Shown here: piece by piece, positions 35,616 to 44,036 of the stretch
Layout of the letters: each line of letters begins with the position of its first letter
Numbering within the stretch: position 1 is the first letter of the stretch
From: JAWKNZ01 sp041391425
GTDB lineage: Bacteria > Bdellovibrionota_B > Oligoflexia > Oligoflexales > JAWKNZ01
Reading direction: 5' to 3'
Length of the DNA stretch: 64,000 nucleotides
NCBI GenBank assembly: GCA_041391425.1
Contig: JAWKNZ010000005.1
Location: 310,001-374,000 of the forward strand
The notes under the pieces: generated by a model
The model's input: only the letters and a program-made list of their open reading frames with translations
What the model was told of the DNA's origin: nothing
Database searches by the model: none
Made by a program: the position numbers and the translations under genes

Positions 35616-37639
35616 TGCTTTTCCACCTCATAGTCGGCTACTTCGCCAAGGGCATCGTGAAACAGTTTCCCCGATATGCCGGTAGGCTCAATAAATCCGT
35701 TAATAGTATAAGTTTCTTCACCACTCGTAGAAGCTACTAGCTCTCTTGTAAAGAAGTTAAATCGAATCTCTGATAGGTCCATCTCAACATATTCCTGAGA
35801 ATTAAAGTCGCCAAGGTAGAACCTAACGTTACCTGTGATTTTAATTCCGTTCGGTTGACTAGGGTCTCGCCCTGTCACAAAGCTCACCATGAATCTTTCG
35901 GGGAGGTTCGATCCTGCATTTGTATTGGTCAAACGACCTCGGTAACTCCCGTTGATAGCTGAGAAACGATCTAAGCTACTATCTGGAGTTGGTGGCGTGC
36001 CCTTGTTGTAGATCAAGGTTCCAAGTTTTCCGGTGTAGTCGGAGAACCAATCTCCAGTGATTTCTCCGTCGTCAAGATAACCTTTGAAAGATACGTCAGC
36101 GTTTTCGCTTTTTAGAATTATTTGACCAGTTGTTGGATTAAAGGAAACGTTGTCGTATTTGTAGGTGAGGTACTCAAGAGATGTCCAATCTCCGAAAATT
36201 AACTTTGACGTCGCAGAAATTTTCAATCCTTCATCTGCATCATATGCTGTAATCAAGGTTAGATTTGAGTACTGGTAGGCATTCTGTCCATCCCACTTGA
36301 GTAAACCCAAATACTCTCCACCAACATACTCTCCACCCGACGACGGTGATCCTTTGGAGGCGTCAATGTTTCCGACTTTTCCAAGTGCGTCATAGAGCAA
36401 CTCCCCGCTAATTTTGCCTGATAGTACGTCCGCTTTTACGGTGAGGTTATAGCCGTCAGTAGTTTTCGCAACGAGCTTGCGGGTATAGAAATTAAACTCT
36501 ACCGAAGAGAATGGAACCTCAATAAACTCCGTTGATTCATAAGGCCCAATATAAAATCGGATTTTTCCGGTAACAGAGAGACCTCGTGGTTTTGAACTAT
36601 CTTCTCCAGAAACAAAACTAAATAGTATACGCTCAGGGAAATTCGCCTCTGGATGCGTATCACTTAGTTTGCCATAGTAAGTGCCGTGAAGGGGTGAAGC
36701 TAGGTCGAGGTCATCAGGCACTTCAATTTCAAAGTCATTGCGTACGAAATTTGCGGCTCCCATCTTACCCGAATAATTTGTGAACCACTCTCCATTTATC
36801 TCACCGTTACTTAGCGTTCCCGTAAACGATATCTCAGCGCCATCATCTCGGATTGTCACCTGGCCCGTAATGGGATTAAACTCAACTTGATTGAAACTGT
36901 AGGTAAGATATTCTGCGGAGCTCCAATCTCCAAAATATAGTCGTGTGGTGGCAGATAGTTTGAAGTTATCAGGAGGTATTAAGGCGGTGTTTAACGTTAT
37001 CTTTGCATACTGGAATTTATCGTCAGCGTTCCAAACTAAATAGCCCCCATATTCACCACGTAATTCATGAAGAGGGTAATCACCTAGTAACGCCGAGCCT
37101 CCGGAGTTTTTCGATTTTGACAACGAAAGATCCCCAGATTCAGAAAGACTTGGTGCCGTCCAAGTGCCCTCTAATTCGTTCGCTTGCTTTGACAAATCCA
37201 AGACAACTTTTTTGAACTCATCATTTTCAACGACGAGGTTGAGTTTTTCAGTCTTCTGATTATATTCACCATTGGTTATTCCGAACCCTATATATTCTTC
37301 TTCGCTACCTGTATTCGTGCCGCCATAATTGAACCGTAAGTAGCCTGATAGTGTTGGAATCATGACAGGGTCAACTTCACCGTCTTCCGCACTTGGAATA
37401 TCTTTGATCTCAATTTTCAGAGTAACGCTTTGCCCAGCGCTACTATCCTGCTGAATAAGACCAAAATATTCACCCTCTATGTTCTTGAGCTCCTTTCTTT
37501 TGGATTCAGCATTGTTGCGAATCTGCTCTCGGCGTGCATCTCGGTCGCTTTTCTTTTTTGATCCGCATCCTGTGCTCGCGAAAACTGCGGTCATCGAAAA
37601 AGCCGTTAACAAAATTATTGGTGATATTTTCCCTGTCAT
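35612..37639 (-). CDS. Lipoprotein with tandem FGD/EY repeat modules
   Basis: 675 residues from the ATG with GAGGAG 7 bases upstream (an ATG at 37672 lacks this). The lipoprotein signal ends at ASTGC. Four clear modules of ~110 residues follow, plus a divergent first one. Type A (LYFGDWSSAEYLTYSFNQV, LIFGDWTSLEYLTYKYDNV, each followed by FNP-TGQ and a G-EW/DWF-Y-GK-G end) alternates with type B (FYIGPYESTEFIEVPF, FYLGDFNSQEYVEMDL, followed by FNF-TR-LVA and ALGKVG/ALGEVA). The alternation suggests duplication of an A-B pair. Family not recognised. It could be a surface or periplasmic metal-binding scaffold; no conserved His or Cys is seen inside the modules, so that is speculative. Confidence 0.75.
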   Translation of the reverse strand: MTGKISPIILLTAFSMTAVFASTGCGSKKKSDRDARREQIRNNAESKRKELKNIEGEYFGLIQQDSSAGQSVTLKIEIKDIPSAEDGEVDPVMIPTLSGYLRFNYGGTNTGSEEEYIGFGITNGEYNQKTEKLNLVVENDEFKKVVLDLSKQANELEGTWTAPSLSESGDLSLSKSKNSGGSALLGDYPLHELRGEYGGYLVWNADDKFQYAKITLNTALIPPDNFKLSATTRLYFGDWSSAEYLTYSFNQVEFNPITGQVTIRDDGAEISFTGTLSNGEINGEWFTNYSGKMGAANFVRNDFEIEVPDDLDLASPLHGTYYGKLSDTHPEANFPERILFSFVSGEDSSKPRGLSVTGKIRFYIGPYESTEFIEVPFSSVEFNFYTRKLVAKTTDGYNLTVKADVLSGKISGELLYDALGKVGNIDASKGSPSSGGEYVGGEYLGLLKWDGQNAYQYSNLTLITAYDADEGLKISATSKLIFGDWTSLEYLTYKYDNVSFNPTTGQIILKSENADVSFKGYLDDGEITGDWFSDYTGKLGTLIYNKGTPPTPDSSLDRFSAINGSYRGRLTNTNAGSNLPERFMVSFVTGRDPSQPNGIKITGNVRFYLGDFNSQEYVEMDLSEIRFNFFTRELVASTSGEETYTINGFIEPTGISGKLFHDALGEVADYEVEKQ

Positions 37640-37698
37640 AAACTGTCTCCTCTTTGCGTAATCAGCTTCCAACCCTGGAAGCTGAGTAACAGATAGGT

Positions 37699-38502
37699 TT
37701 ATGGATATTGCGCCATGTCAACATTAGCGACTTCTCCCAACCCATCCGAATGAACAACACCTAGAAATGTGCCATCCTCATTCATTGTTCCCTTGAAAGT
37801 TAGTCCATACCTTTCTGTTTTTGCCGTCAAAAAGCGATTATAGAAATTGAACTGAATGTCAGAAAAATTAAGCTCTACATATTCCTGAGAATCAAAATCA
37901 CCTAAATACAACCGCGAATTTCCTGAGATATGTATTGTAGGATTGTCAGGATCAGAGTTGTCCTGAGTCGTTACAAATGAGAACGTTACCCGCTCAGGAA
38001 GGTTCGATTGAGGATTGGTATTTTCGAGCGTTCCTCTGTAGTACCCCGAAAGGGATGTAACTAATTCAGCTCCATCTGGAGGGTCTGGGAAGTCACCTTT
38101 TTGAGCCTCGAAGGTGCCAACGTATCCAACTAAGGTCGAAAACCACTCCCCCGAAATTTGACCATCTCGTAGGTATCCAATCATACTAACGTCGTTTACG
38201 TCGTTACGAATACTAATTTGCCTGGTCAGTAGATTTAAAGGGACGTCGGAGAATTCATAAGTAATGTATTCATTCGAGTCAGCTTCGCCGAAAAAGACGC
38301 GAACGTTTGCAGATATTTGAAGTTGCCCGTCGGGGTTGATTGTTCTAAGGGTAATCTTTGCATACTGGAAAAAGTTTGTGTCTTCATGGTGAAGAATGGC
38401 CTTGTACAGGCCAGCAATGTTGTCTGTTTGAGCCGAGGCTAAAGGGACGTTGAGCCCCAGAAGAACTCCCACTACAAGTAATGAACGAAAAACTACAAAC
38501 AT
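37699..38502 (-). CDS. Exported protein with one A-B pair of FGD/EY repeat modules
   Basis: 267 residues: signal peptide to about LASAQ, then one type A module (VFFGEADSNEYITYEFSDV, LLTRQISI, GEWFSTLVGYVG) and one type B module (LYLGDFDSQEYVELNF, FNFYNRFLTAK, GLGEVANV). This is the minimal form of the repeat found four to five times in the downstream lipoprotein. It probably heads the tight gene run of the operon, about 100 bases after the gene at 38,609-39,073. Confidence 0.75.
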   Translation of the reverse strand: MFVVFRSLLVVGVLLGLNVPLASAQTDNIAGLYKAILHHEDTNFFQYAKITLRTINPDGQLQISANVRVFFGEADSNEYITYEFSDVPLNLLTRQISIRNDVNDVSMIGYLRDGQISGEWFSTLVGYVGTFEAQKGDFPDPPDGAELVTSLSGYYRGTLENTNPQSNLPERVTFSFVTTQDNSDPDNPTIHISGNSRLYLGDFDSQEYVELNFSDIQFNFYNRFLTAKTERYGLTFKGTMNEDGTFLGVVHSDGLGEVANVDMAQYP

Positions 38503-38608
38503 GAATGTAAACTCCTAAACTACATTTGTTAAAACAAGACACGGATACAGAGCCCAATGCATCAACTGCACATGAACTAAAAAATAAGAAACTAATTTGC
38601 AGGGATTT

Positions 38609-39073
38609 TTAATTTAGAAAGATAACTGATCGGATGGCTTGGTAGTGACGTTTTTGACTGATACCTATTTCACTTAGGCTGCGTAAAGTCTCACTAACAG
38701 GATCTTCTTGGATGTAGAAAGATTGAATCTGGCTGATAAGTGTGACGGCTCGTAGTTTCTTCACGTTCTGCTGCACTTCATCGTAGGATACTTTAGTTCC
38801 AAGCAGAACAGGATTGAGTAGTTCTATGTCGGTACAACCAGACTTGGAACACTCGCTACAATTGACATCTGGGCATTCCTGATCCGCATGATCTGACGGC
38901 ACATGCCGATCAGACCATGCACAATGTGAAGCTTCAGTAGTGTTTTCGACAGCAATATGATCGCCAGTTTTGCTAATGCAAAGAATTTTTGACTCAGCCG
39001 GAACAACAATAAAAGAGATAAGGGCAACCAAACCCAATAGCCTCTTTACATGTGTTGTTGTTTGAATCATCAT
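38609..39073 (-). CDS. Exported Cys/His-rich protein
   Basis: 154 residues with signal peptide (to about PAES) and a Cys/His-rich mature part: ILCISKTGDHIAVENTTEAS, HCAW, HADQECPDVNCSECSKSGC. A second part is helical. GAGAG precedes the ATG. Proteins of this look often accompany Czc-type efflux genes, but I do not recognise a named family. A periplasmic metal-sensing or binding role is plausible. Confidence 0.65.
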   Translation of the reverse strand: MMIQTTTHVKRLLGLVALISFIVVPAESKILCISKTGDHIAVENTTEASHCAWSDRHVPSDHADQECPDVNCSECSKSGCTDIELLNPVLLGTKVSYDEVQQNVKKLRAVTLISQIQSFYIQEDPVSETLRSLSEIGISQKRHYQAIRSVIFLN

Positions 39074-39187
39074 TTTGCTCTCTTAGTAAAACCCCAAGTG
39101 TTATTAAGACCAGTTCATTAGCATAGCAAAATTAAAACCTACCTAATAAACTATTTTAATACAATCGAATATTGAAATAAAATGCCT

Positions 39188-39622
39188 CTATCGTCTTAGT
39201 CGAGAGCCGGATATAGCCTGCTTTGGCGGTGTGTGGACGTACTGTTCATCGCCAAGTTCAGTTAATATCTTGTACGACTTGACTTTGAGATCTCCATTCC
39301 AAAACAAAATGCCGTCCGACTTTTCGGCCTCGACTTCAACCCGGTAGTTTTTGCCGCTTTTGCAATGGAGATCCGAGAGCTCTGAACTCTCCAAGTCAAA
39401 TTCTTCCCCATTTTCTTGATTAACAAACTCTAGTCGATGGTTATGTCGAGTTGTATGACTTGCGTGTTTACAGTGGATGTTACCTTTCAGAGTAACAATT
39501 TCTTTGGGCATAGGTTTTGATTTCTGATGCATGGAATGGTCGTGTCTATCATCCCCCCGCGCAAGAACCGCAGACGAAATCAGAAAGAAACTGCATACGG
39601 TGATTACAAATAATTTTAACAT
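39188..39622 (-). CDS. Exported His-rich protein
   Basis: 144 residues: signal peptide (MLKLFVITVCSFFLISSAVL), then a His-rich stretch (RGDDRHDHSMHQKS, HCKHASHTTRHNHR) and a beta-rich C-terminal half with one more Cys (LHCKSGK). AAGGA precedes the ATG. It is probably a periplasmic metal-binding accessory of the efflux operon. Confidence 0.65.
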   Translation of the reverse strand: MLKLFVITVCSFFLISSAVLARGDDRHDHSMHQKSKPMPKEIVTLKGNIHCKHASHTTRHNHRLEFVNQENGEEFDLESSELSDLHCKSGKNYRVEVEAEKSDGILFWNGDLKVKSYKILTELGDEQYVHTPPKQAISGSRLRR

Positions 39623-39732
39623 AATAAAGTTCCTTATCGAGACGGGCGCAAAAATTTGCCCGAATTAAAGATTATTTCCTAATGGCATACTCAAATATTG
39701 TAGCTTGCTAGGTTGAGCCGATGAAAGATGGC

Positions 39733-40077
39733 TTAGGCAATAGGAGGGCGAAAAAGGCCGCGGAGATAAACATTGGTCTTAGGCTTCTCGTTTCCAGTGC
39801 TGGAAAGATAATGAGGTTGAGGTATAGGCTCAACGGAAGAATTGCTTGAAGAAAGAAAGCAATGACCAAAATGGCAGTGATTAGCACATTCGCCAGTTGA
39901 AGTATCGCAATCTCGTTCATCATCGTTATCACTGCCGCTATCTTGGTGGTGATCGTGGCCAGAAGACGCCAAGGCGGCAATAGAATGCGTACTGTCAGCA
40001 GCAAAACACTCATCTATGAACCCGGACAGGTTCAACAGACCAAGTAGAATCAGAAATTTTGCCACTGTCTTTTTCAT
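39733..40077 (-). CDS. Small exported Cys/His-rich protein, CzcI-like by context
   Basis: 114 residues from the ATG with GAAGGG upstream (a 20-residue longer frame lacks signal-peptide logic). The signal peptide is followed by GHDHHQDSGSDNDDERDCD and ECANHCHFGHCFLSSS. The C/H cluster CHFGHC is of the kind seen in small proteins at the head of czc-type operons. It is the first gene of the efflux region on this strand, so the operon promoter should lie within 40,078-40,285. Confidence 0.65.
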   Translation of the reverse strand: MKKTVAKFLILLGLLNLSGFIDECFAADSTHSIAALASSGHDHHQDSGSDNDDERDCDTSTGECANHCHFGHCFLSSSNSSVEPIPQPHYLSSTGNEKPKTNVYLRGLFRPPIA

Positions 40078-40285
40078 ATACCCTTCAACTGCGTTTTGGC
40101 GTCGTGTACAAGGTGCGCCAATATGGTAACATAACATCGGGGTAATTAAATCAAAACTTTAATGAGAATCTTATAACTCACTGACTATAAAGAATAAATA
40201 ACTTGTTGAGACTGCCTAATCACCCCTCTTCAAGCGTCCAGCTAGATCAGAAAATCCTATCGCAATTAAACTGTTGGAGGTTTGC

Positions 40286-40534
40286 CTACGGAGAACTGCA
40301 ACTCGTAGATGTTGGTAAGATATCTTGGAAAGCCTGTAAGCCCTCAACGGTCACACATCCTCCCGTTTCGCAAGTGCCCCACTCAAACCAGCCTTTACCA
40401 ACCCATTTAGCTAAAATGAATTTCTTGCGCTTCGGATTCATCGGGTACCCGCCCAACACACTACGTTGGGGGCAAGAAGGTTGGTGGGTCAAGACATATT
40501 GCATCATCGCTAGTTCGTCGGGTTTTCGATCCAT
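40286..40534 (-). CDS. Small phage-type protein
   Basis: 82 residues with GGGGGAG before the ATG. Contains a compact core (KKFILAKWVGKGWFEWGTCE) and two Cys; no known domain. It ends ~210 bases before the efflux operon and starts the array of small overlapping genes that continues to 42,048. Confidence 0.55.
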   Translation of the reverse strand: MDRKPDELAMMQYVLTHQPSCPQRSVLGGYPMNPKRKKFILAKWVGKGWFEWGTCETGGCVTVEGLQAFQDILPTSTSCSSP

Positions 40535-40593
40535 GGTTCTCCCCCATGATCAAATTCCCTCCCATACTAGATGTTTCAACGAAAGCCGCCATG

Positions 40594-40905
40594 CTAACGA
40601 ACCCAGCCAATTGATTTTTTCTGCTCCTCGTTCAAACTTGCTAGACGCTTCTTCACGTCCTCGTAGAAAAAGCCAATCGTCTTCTTGTCATTTGCCGTTG
40701 GATTGGCGTTCATCGCCAGGAGGATCCCCGCAATTGCAGAGCCATAAACTGCACTGACTTCGGGGTCGGGCACTGTAATAACGAGTCGCGTTAATTCCTC
40801 TCGCATCGTTGCGAGGCTATTTTGGACTTTTTCGCCGCTTAGGCAGTTTTCAAGGGTTTCCAAACAGTCGAGAAGGAGCTTGCCCAGTTTTTCCTTATCC
40901 TTCAT
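40594..40905 (-). CDS. Small helical protein
   Basis: 103 residues, AGGAGG before the ATG. Helical throughout with a hydrophobic patch (SAVYGSAIAGILLAMNANP), not a clear membrane segment. Function unknown. Same strand and spacing as neighbouring small phage-type genes. Confidence 0.6.
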   Translation of the reverse strand: MKDKEKLGKLLLDCLETLENCLSGEKVQNSLATMREELTRLVITVPDPEVSAVYGSAIAGILLAMNANPTANDKKTIGFFYEDVKKRLASLNEEQKKSIGWVR

Positions 40906-40918
40906 CTGTCCTCCTAAT

Positions 40919-41257
40919 TTAGAGCCTACGTTTTCTTAGCTCGTTCAAAAGATCCGCAAGATGTACCGCATCCTCAAGGGGAATGTTGAGGTGTTCTTCG
41001 AGGTAACGCGGATGCTGCATATCATCAATGTCTATGTGGTGGGCACCACGGTCCTTAATGCTCACCCAAGCACGACGACCAGGGTGTCCCCCGTAAGGCA
41101 TTTTACCCATCAAATTAAACTCTCGATTGATTGAAACTATCAAGGCGGTCATCCCATCAGCACAATAAGGAAACAGAAGATTTTCTTTTTTCCGAAACGC
41201 AGCAGCAAGCTCGTCCCAATCTTCCGCTTTGGCCCGAAAGGTTCCGTTTTCATCCAT
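40919..41257 (-). CDS. Small phage-type protein
   Basis: 112 residues from the ATG with GGAGG 7 bases upstream. Ends in a helix EDAVHLADLLNELRKRRL; the middle has GHPGRRAWVSIKDRGAHHID. No recognised family. The start overlaps the zinc-finger gene upstream (41,250-41,486) by a few bases. Confidence 0.6.
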   Translation of the reverse strand: MDENGTFRAKAEDWDELAAAFRKKENLLFPYCADGMTALIVSINREFNLMGKMPYGGHPGRRAWVSIKDRGAHHIDIDDMQHPRYLEEHLNIPLEDAVHLADLLNELRKRRL

Positions 41258-41486
41258 GGTGCGCCTCCAAAAAGATATGGCAGTAGCCACAGTATTTGTT
41301 TTTCACATCGTTCGGATTGTGGCTCGTCATGCCGCAGCGATGGTGAGTGATAGAATTCGCCTCGGTGGAGTAAGCTAGGCACTCGCTGCAGGAGACCGGA
41401 TGACCTTGCTCGGTCTCATGTCCGGTGAAGACCCCGCACATTTGGCAGAGAATTCCCTCCTGCATCATTTCGCTTATTTCACCCAC
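41250..41486 (-). CDS. Small zinc-finger-like protein
   Basis: 78 residues. Cys/His spacing suggests two zinc sites: ILCQMCGVF with VSCSECLAY, and HHRCGM with YCGYCHIF. The GTG start directly follows the TAG of the upstream gene, so translation is coupled; an internal ATG pair is the alternative. A role in nucleic-acid binding is a guess from the fold type. Confidence 0.6.
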   Translation of the reverse strand: MGEISEMMQEGILCQMCGVFTGHETEQGHPVSCSECLAYSTEANSITHHRCGMTSHNPNDVKNKYCGYCHIFLEAHHG

Positions 41487-41720
41487 CTAGATCCAAACCT
41501 CCACGATGGCAGGGTCGTCGTTTGGCTGGCGCGGCAATTTATACAAACCAGGGGGTATCGACTCTAACGCGGATTCCTTTGACTCGCTAACGGCTAGACA
41601 ATCACCCTTTTGAATATTCCCACCTTTCATGATTGCCCAATGGCGCACGACGAATTTTCCGGGATAGTCCCTCGGATTCTTGTAAACGACGTATTGATCC
41701 ATAAACGATTCGTCAGCCAT
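41487..41720 (-). CDS. Small phage-type protein
   Basis: 77 residues, no recognised domain; contains a strand-rich core (YPGKFVVRHWAIMKGGNIQKG). The start overlaps the upstream DUF6166 gene stop by 8 bases, indicating coupled translation. Confidence 0.6.
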   Translation of the reverse strand: MADESFMDQYVVYKNPRDYPGKFVVRHWAIMKGGNIQKGDCLAVSESKESALESIPPGLYKLPRQPNDDPAIVEVWI

Positions 41721-42048
41721 GAATACCTATTTCCTGCTCGATTTCCTTCAATGCCCGATCTACCTGTTGTGATGTCAGTACCCAGGCCTCATCTTTCAGT
41801 GGTGCGATTACTAATTCCTTAAACCGCTGGTAGGTGTCTTCGGCACGCCCATCATCTTCAAGGTGATCGGCAAGAATCGCAAACGCTAACTGCGCGGGAC
41901 CGGAGCCTCCATAACCCCACTCGAAACCGTCGGGACTGTGATTTTTCAGATCAATACGTGGATTCAAGAGGTATTCGTGATCCGCATTCTCAACTTGCAC
42001 GACAACAAAAGTTTGTCTATCTGTTCTCTGGCCCGTATAGCGCTTCAA
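41713..42048 (-). CDS. DUF6166-family protein
   Basis: 111 residues starting at TTG, with GAGGGG upstream. The pattern YTGQRTDRQTFVVVQVEN, then HSPDGFEWGYGGSGPAQLA and FAILADHLEDD, ending WVLTSQQVDRALKEI, is that of DUF6166, a small family in phages and plasmids of unknown function. It is the first of a run of overlapping small genes. Confidence 0.7.
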   Translation of the reverse strand: MKRYTGQRTDRQTFVVVQVENADHEYLLNPRIDLKNHSPDGFEWGYGGSGPAQLAFAILADHLEDDGRAEDTYQRFKELVIAPLKDEAWVLTSQQVDRALKEIEQEIGIHG

Positions 42049-42646
42049 CGAAACCCCTCAAATCAACCGCTTCATATCTGTACCCAAAAACTCCCAAATT
42101 TTGGGAGGAAATCCAAAATCCGATGCGAGGATCATGCAAAGGGAAGTAATAGTATAGCAAAGCAGATCAATTAGCCATCTGCAACCTCGCTTCAAATTGC
42201 TTCCAAACGTATCCTCTCAGATACCAAGATCAGTCATTCTCTTCGACCTCCAAAGAACACCTCGAAAGACTTTCTTGGATGGTCAAACACCAGTGCTTTA
42301 TGAATCTGAAAAACTGCTCTGCCCAGCGCTGGATTTAAGGGGGCTAGGCTGCGCTTTTTAAAATTCCCGGCCCCGAACGAATCACACCGGGGGGTCTATG
42401 GCCTCAAATCGAGCGGATTGAACGGCTCTGGCTAGATCATTACTGCCGTGATTCTAGTAGGTTAGTCCTTCGGGGAACGAATGGACCCTTTAGTTCCCTG
42501 AATTTGAAGCAATATCAATGAGTTAAGTGGTGGTTAGAGTTGGGGCCAGTGACATACATGAGCCGCGCCGACACCCTCAACTCGTCCATCAAGATGCCTC
42601 TTACAAGACCGATAAATGGAAACCACTAAAATTGGAGGATTAAGGT
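42049..42646. other. Intergenic region without visible gene
   Basis: About 600 bp upstream of the divergent DUF6166 and 42,698 genes. I see no convincing frame. It is moderately GC-rich with a short stem around 42,475-42,505 (GGGGAACGAA ... TAGTTCCC). Promoters for both sides are expected. Confidence 0.35.
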
Positions 42647-42697
42647 CTGGAAACTCTCAGAGACAGAATCATTTTTGGCTGTCTTCGCAACTCGCAA

Positions 42698-43390
42698 GTG
42701 GTTGATGATCGATTGAAGGCGCTCGTTGACGTTGCCTGGGAGAACCTAGAATTAGCCATTAGAATGATTGAGGCCACAGGTCCGTCGGTCCACAATAGTG
42801 GCGACGAACGGTTGATATCCATCAGCTATCTACTTTCTAATTGCGTTGCCGATCTAGCTTGTGCGCTGCAAACAATTCGACCCGGATTTGTCAGGGCCGC
42901 TCAGATCACAGCAAGAGCGGCGCTTGAGAATTTAGCAGTAGCGATTGTATTACATAACGACAAAGCTAAATTCTCTGACTTCCAGAATGATCAACTAGAC
43001 CCGAATAAGTGCATTGGACCTGCTAAAAAGATTTTCAGGGAAATAGGCGAAGCATACGGATTACTTTCCAACCATTTCGTTCACGAGAAGAGTGCCAGTC
43101 TCGCCAGATCGACAAGGGCAGATGGCAACCGGCTACGGTTTCTTGTACTTCCTTCATTAGATAAGACTGAGACAAGGGCGATCGCGTATGCGCTGTTGGC
43201 TGTTATTCATCTTCTCAATCTAACTGCGGCTGTCGGCGAATTAATATTTGCACGTCATCTTACATCATACGAACACTGGATCATTCGTAATGGAGATGAA
43301 TTAGAACAGAAGATTCCCGACTGCATGAGGGAACTCTTGCGTGAACTAGGCGATGGCTTAGTTGAAAGAATTGCGGCAAATGTTGATTAG
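42698..43390 (+). CDS. Hypothetical protein on the opposite strand of the phage-type genes
   Basis: 230 residues, helical, with no signal peptide. The GTG start at 42698 has no ribosome site. The frame stays open upstream to a CTG at 42647, which lies 8 bases after GGAGG and would add 17 plausible residues (LETLRDRIIFGCLRNSQ). A rare CTG start is therefore possible. Family not recognised; such lone reverse-strand genes in mobile elements are often cargo. It overlaps the end of the small membrane protein by 4 bases. Confidence 0.55.
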   Translation: MVDDRLKALVDVAWENLELAIRMIEATGPSVHNSGDERLISISYLLSNCVADLACALQTIRPGFVRAAQITARAALENLAVAIVLHNDKAKFSDFQNDQLDPNKCIGPAKKIFREIGEAYGLLSNHFVHEKSASLARSTRADGNRLRFLVLPSLDKTETRAIAYALLAVIHLLNLTAAVGELIFARHLTSYEHWIIRNGDELEQKIPDCMRELLRELGDGLVERIAANVD

Positions 43391-43539
43391 GGCAGTCTAG
43401 TTCGCACCTTCCCGAACGCTATCGATGTAAACGCAAACATGGCTGCCAATGGGTACACAAACGTATAGATCATCAGAAGCACGAGCGGTAAGCCAAAGAT
43501 CGCAAAGGTACCTAGAAACATCCTTCCTAATAGTTTCAT
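43387..43539 (-). CDS. 50-residue membrane protein
   Basis: A short frame with GAGGAG 7 bases before the ATG at 43539, whose ATGA overlaps the RuvC-like gene stop. The product is hydrophobic (MKLLGRMFLGTFAIFGLP, LVLLMIYTFVYPLAAMFAF) with about two membrane segments and a basic end. The alternative frame from the ATG at 43543 gives a far less protein-like sequence. Function unknown; it could be a holin-like or small phage membrane protein. Confidence 0.65.
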   Translation of the reverse strand: MKLLGRMFLGTFAIFGLPLVLLMIYTFVYPLAAMFAFTSIAFGKVRTRLP

Positions 43540-44036
43540 CCATTTTCTCCTCTATGAAAAAGAACACGGCGTCCGCATTCGGCGATGAGAATAGCGTCAA
43601 CGAGCCCGTCATGCGCAACCTTGCAATCATCCGTGGCCCTAAGGTCGACGTTTGGAAATAGCCGTCTGTAGGTGATCATGCTTTTGTCTTTAGGCTTCAT
43701 GGATTGGTCGAGGCCTTTGTGCATGGCTCTGGTCCATTGTGTGGGTGTGAGATAGGTGACGGGTATGCCCATGATTTTGACCGCGCATTCTGCTGCACCG
43801 AAGACGCGACCGAACTCGAAGCTAGAGGTTGCCGACGCGCCTTGGAAAGCTGAAACTTTTTCTAAGAAGCAGTGAAGCTCTCCGAGCGATTTATAGAAGG
43901 CGAAGATCTCGCGCAGTTTAACATGATCGATCTCGCGTCCGATCATAGGCATCACTGCCATATCGAGCAGATTGGCATTGTGGTCCAAGAGGATGATTCC
44001 TCCTGTTTTTCCTGGATCGATACCGCAGACGTTCAT
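43536..44036 (-). CDS. RuvC-like Holliday-junction resolvase of phage type
   Basis: 166 residues with RuvC-fold metal sites: Asp7 in GIDPGKTGG, Glu59 in CFLEKVSAF, and Asp143/Asp147 in KVAHDGLVDAILIA. Phage members cut branched DNA before packaging. It overlaps the upstream methyltransferase-like gene as ATGA and the downstream membrane-protein gene as ATGA, so all three are coupled. Confidence 0.85.
   Translation of the reverse strand: MNVCGIDPGKTGGIILLDHNANLLDMAVMPMIGREIDHVKLREIFAFYKSLGELHCFLEKVSAFQGASATSSFEFGRVFGAAECAVKIMGIPVTYLTPTQWTRAMHKGLDQSMKPKDKSMITYRRLFPNVDLRATDDCKVAHDGLVDAILIAECGRRVLFHRGENG

Noticed and set aside
40203..40757. 184-residue plus-strand frame
   Set aside because: It is antisense to two small genes that have good ribosome sites; composition is unlike a protein.
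43397..43630. 77-residue minus-strand frame ending SVREGAN
   Set aside because: The overlapping frame from 43539 has an ideal ribosome site, stop-start coupling and a clear membrane-protein sequence.
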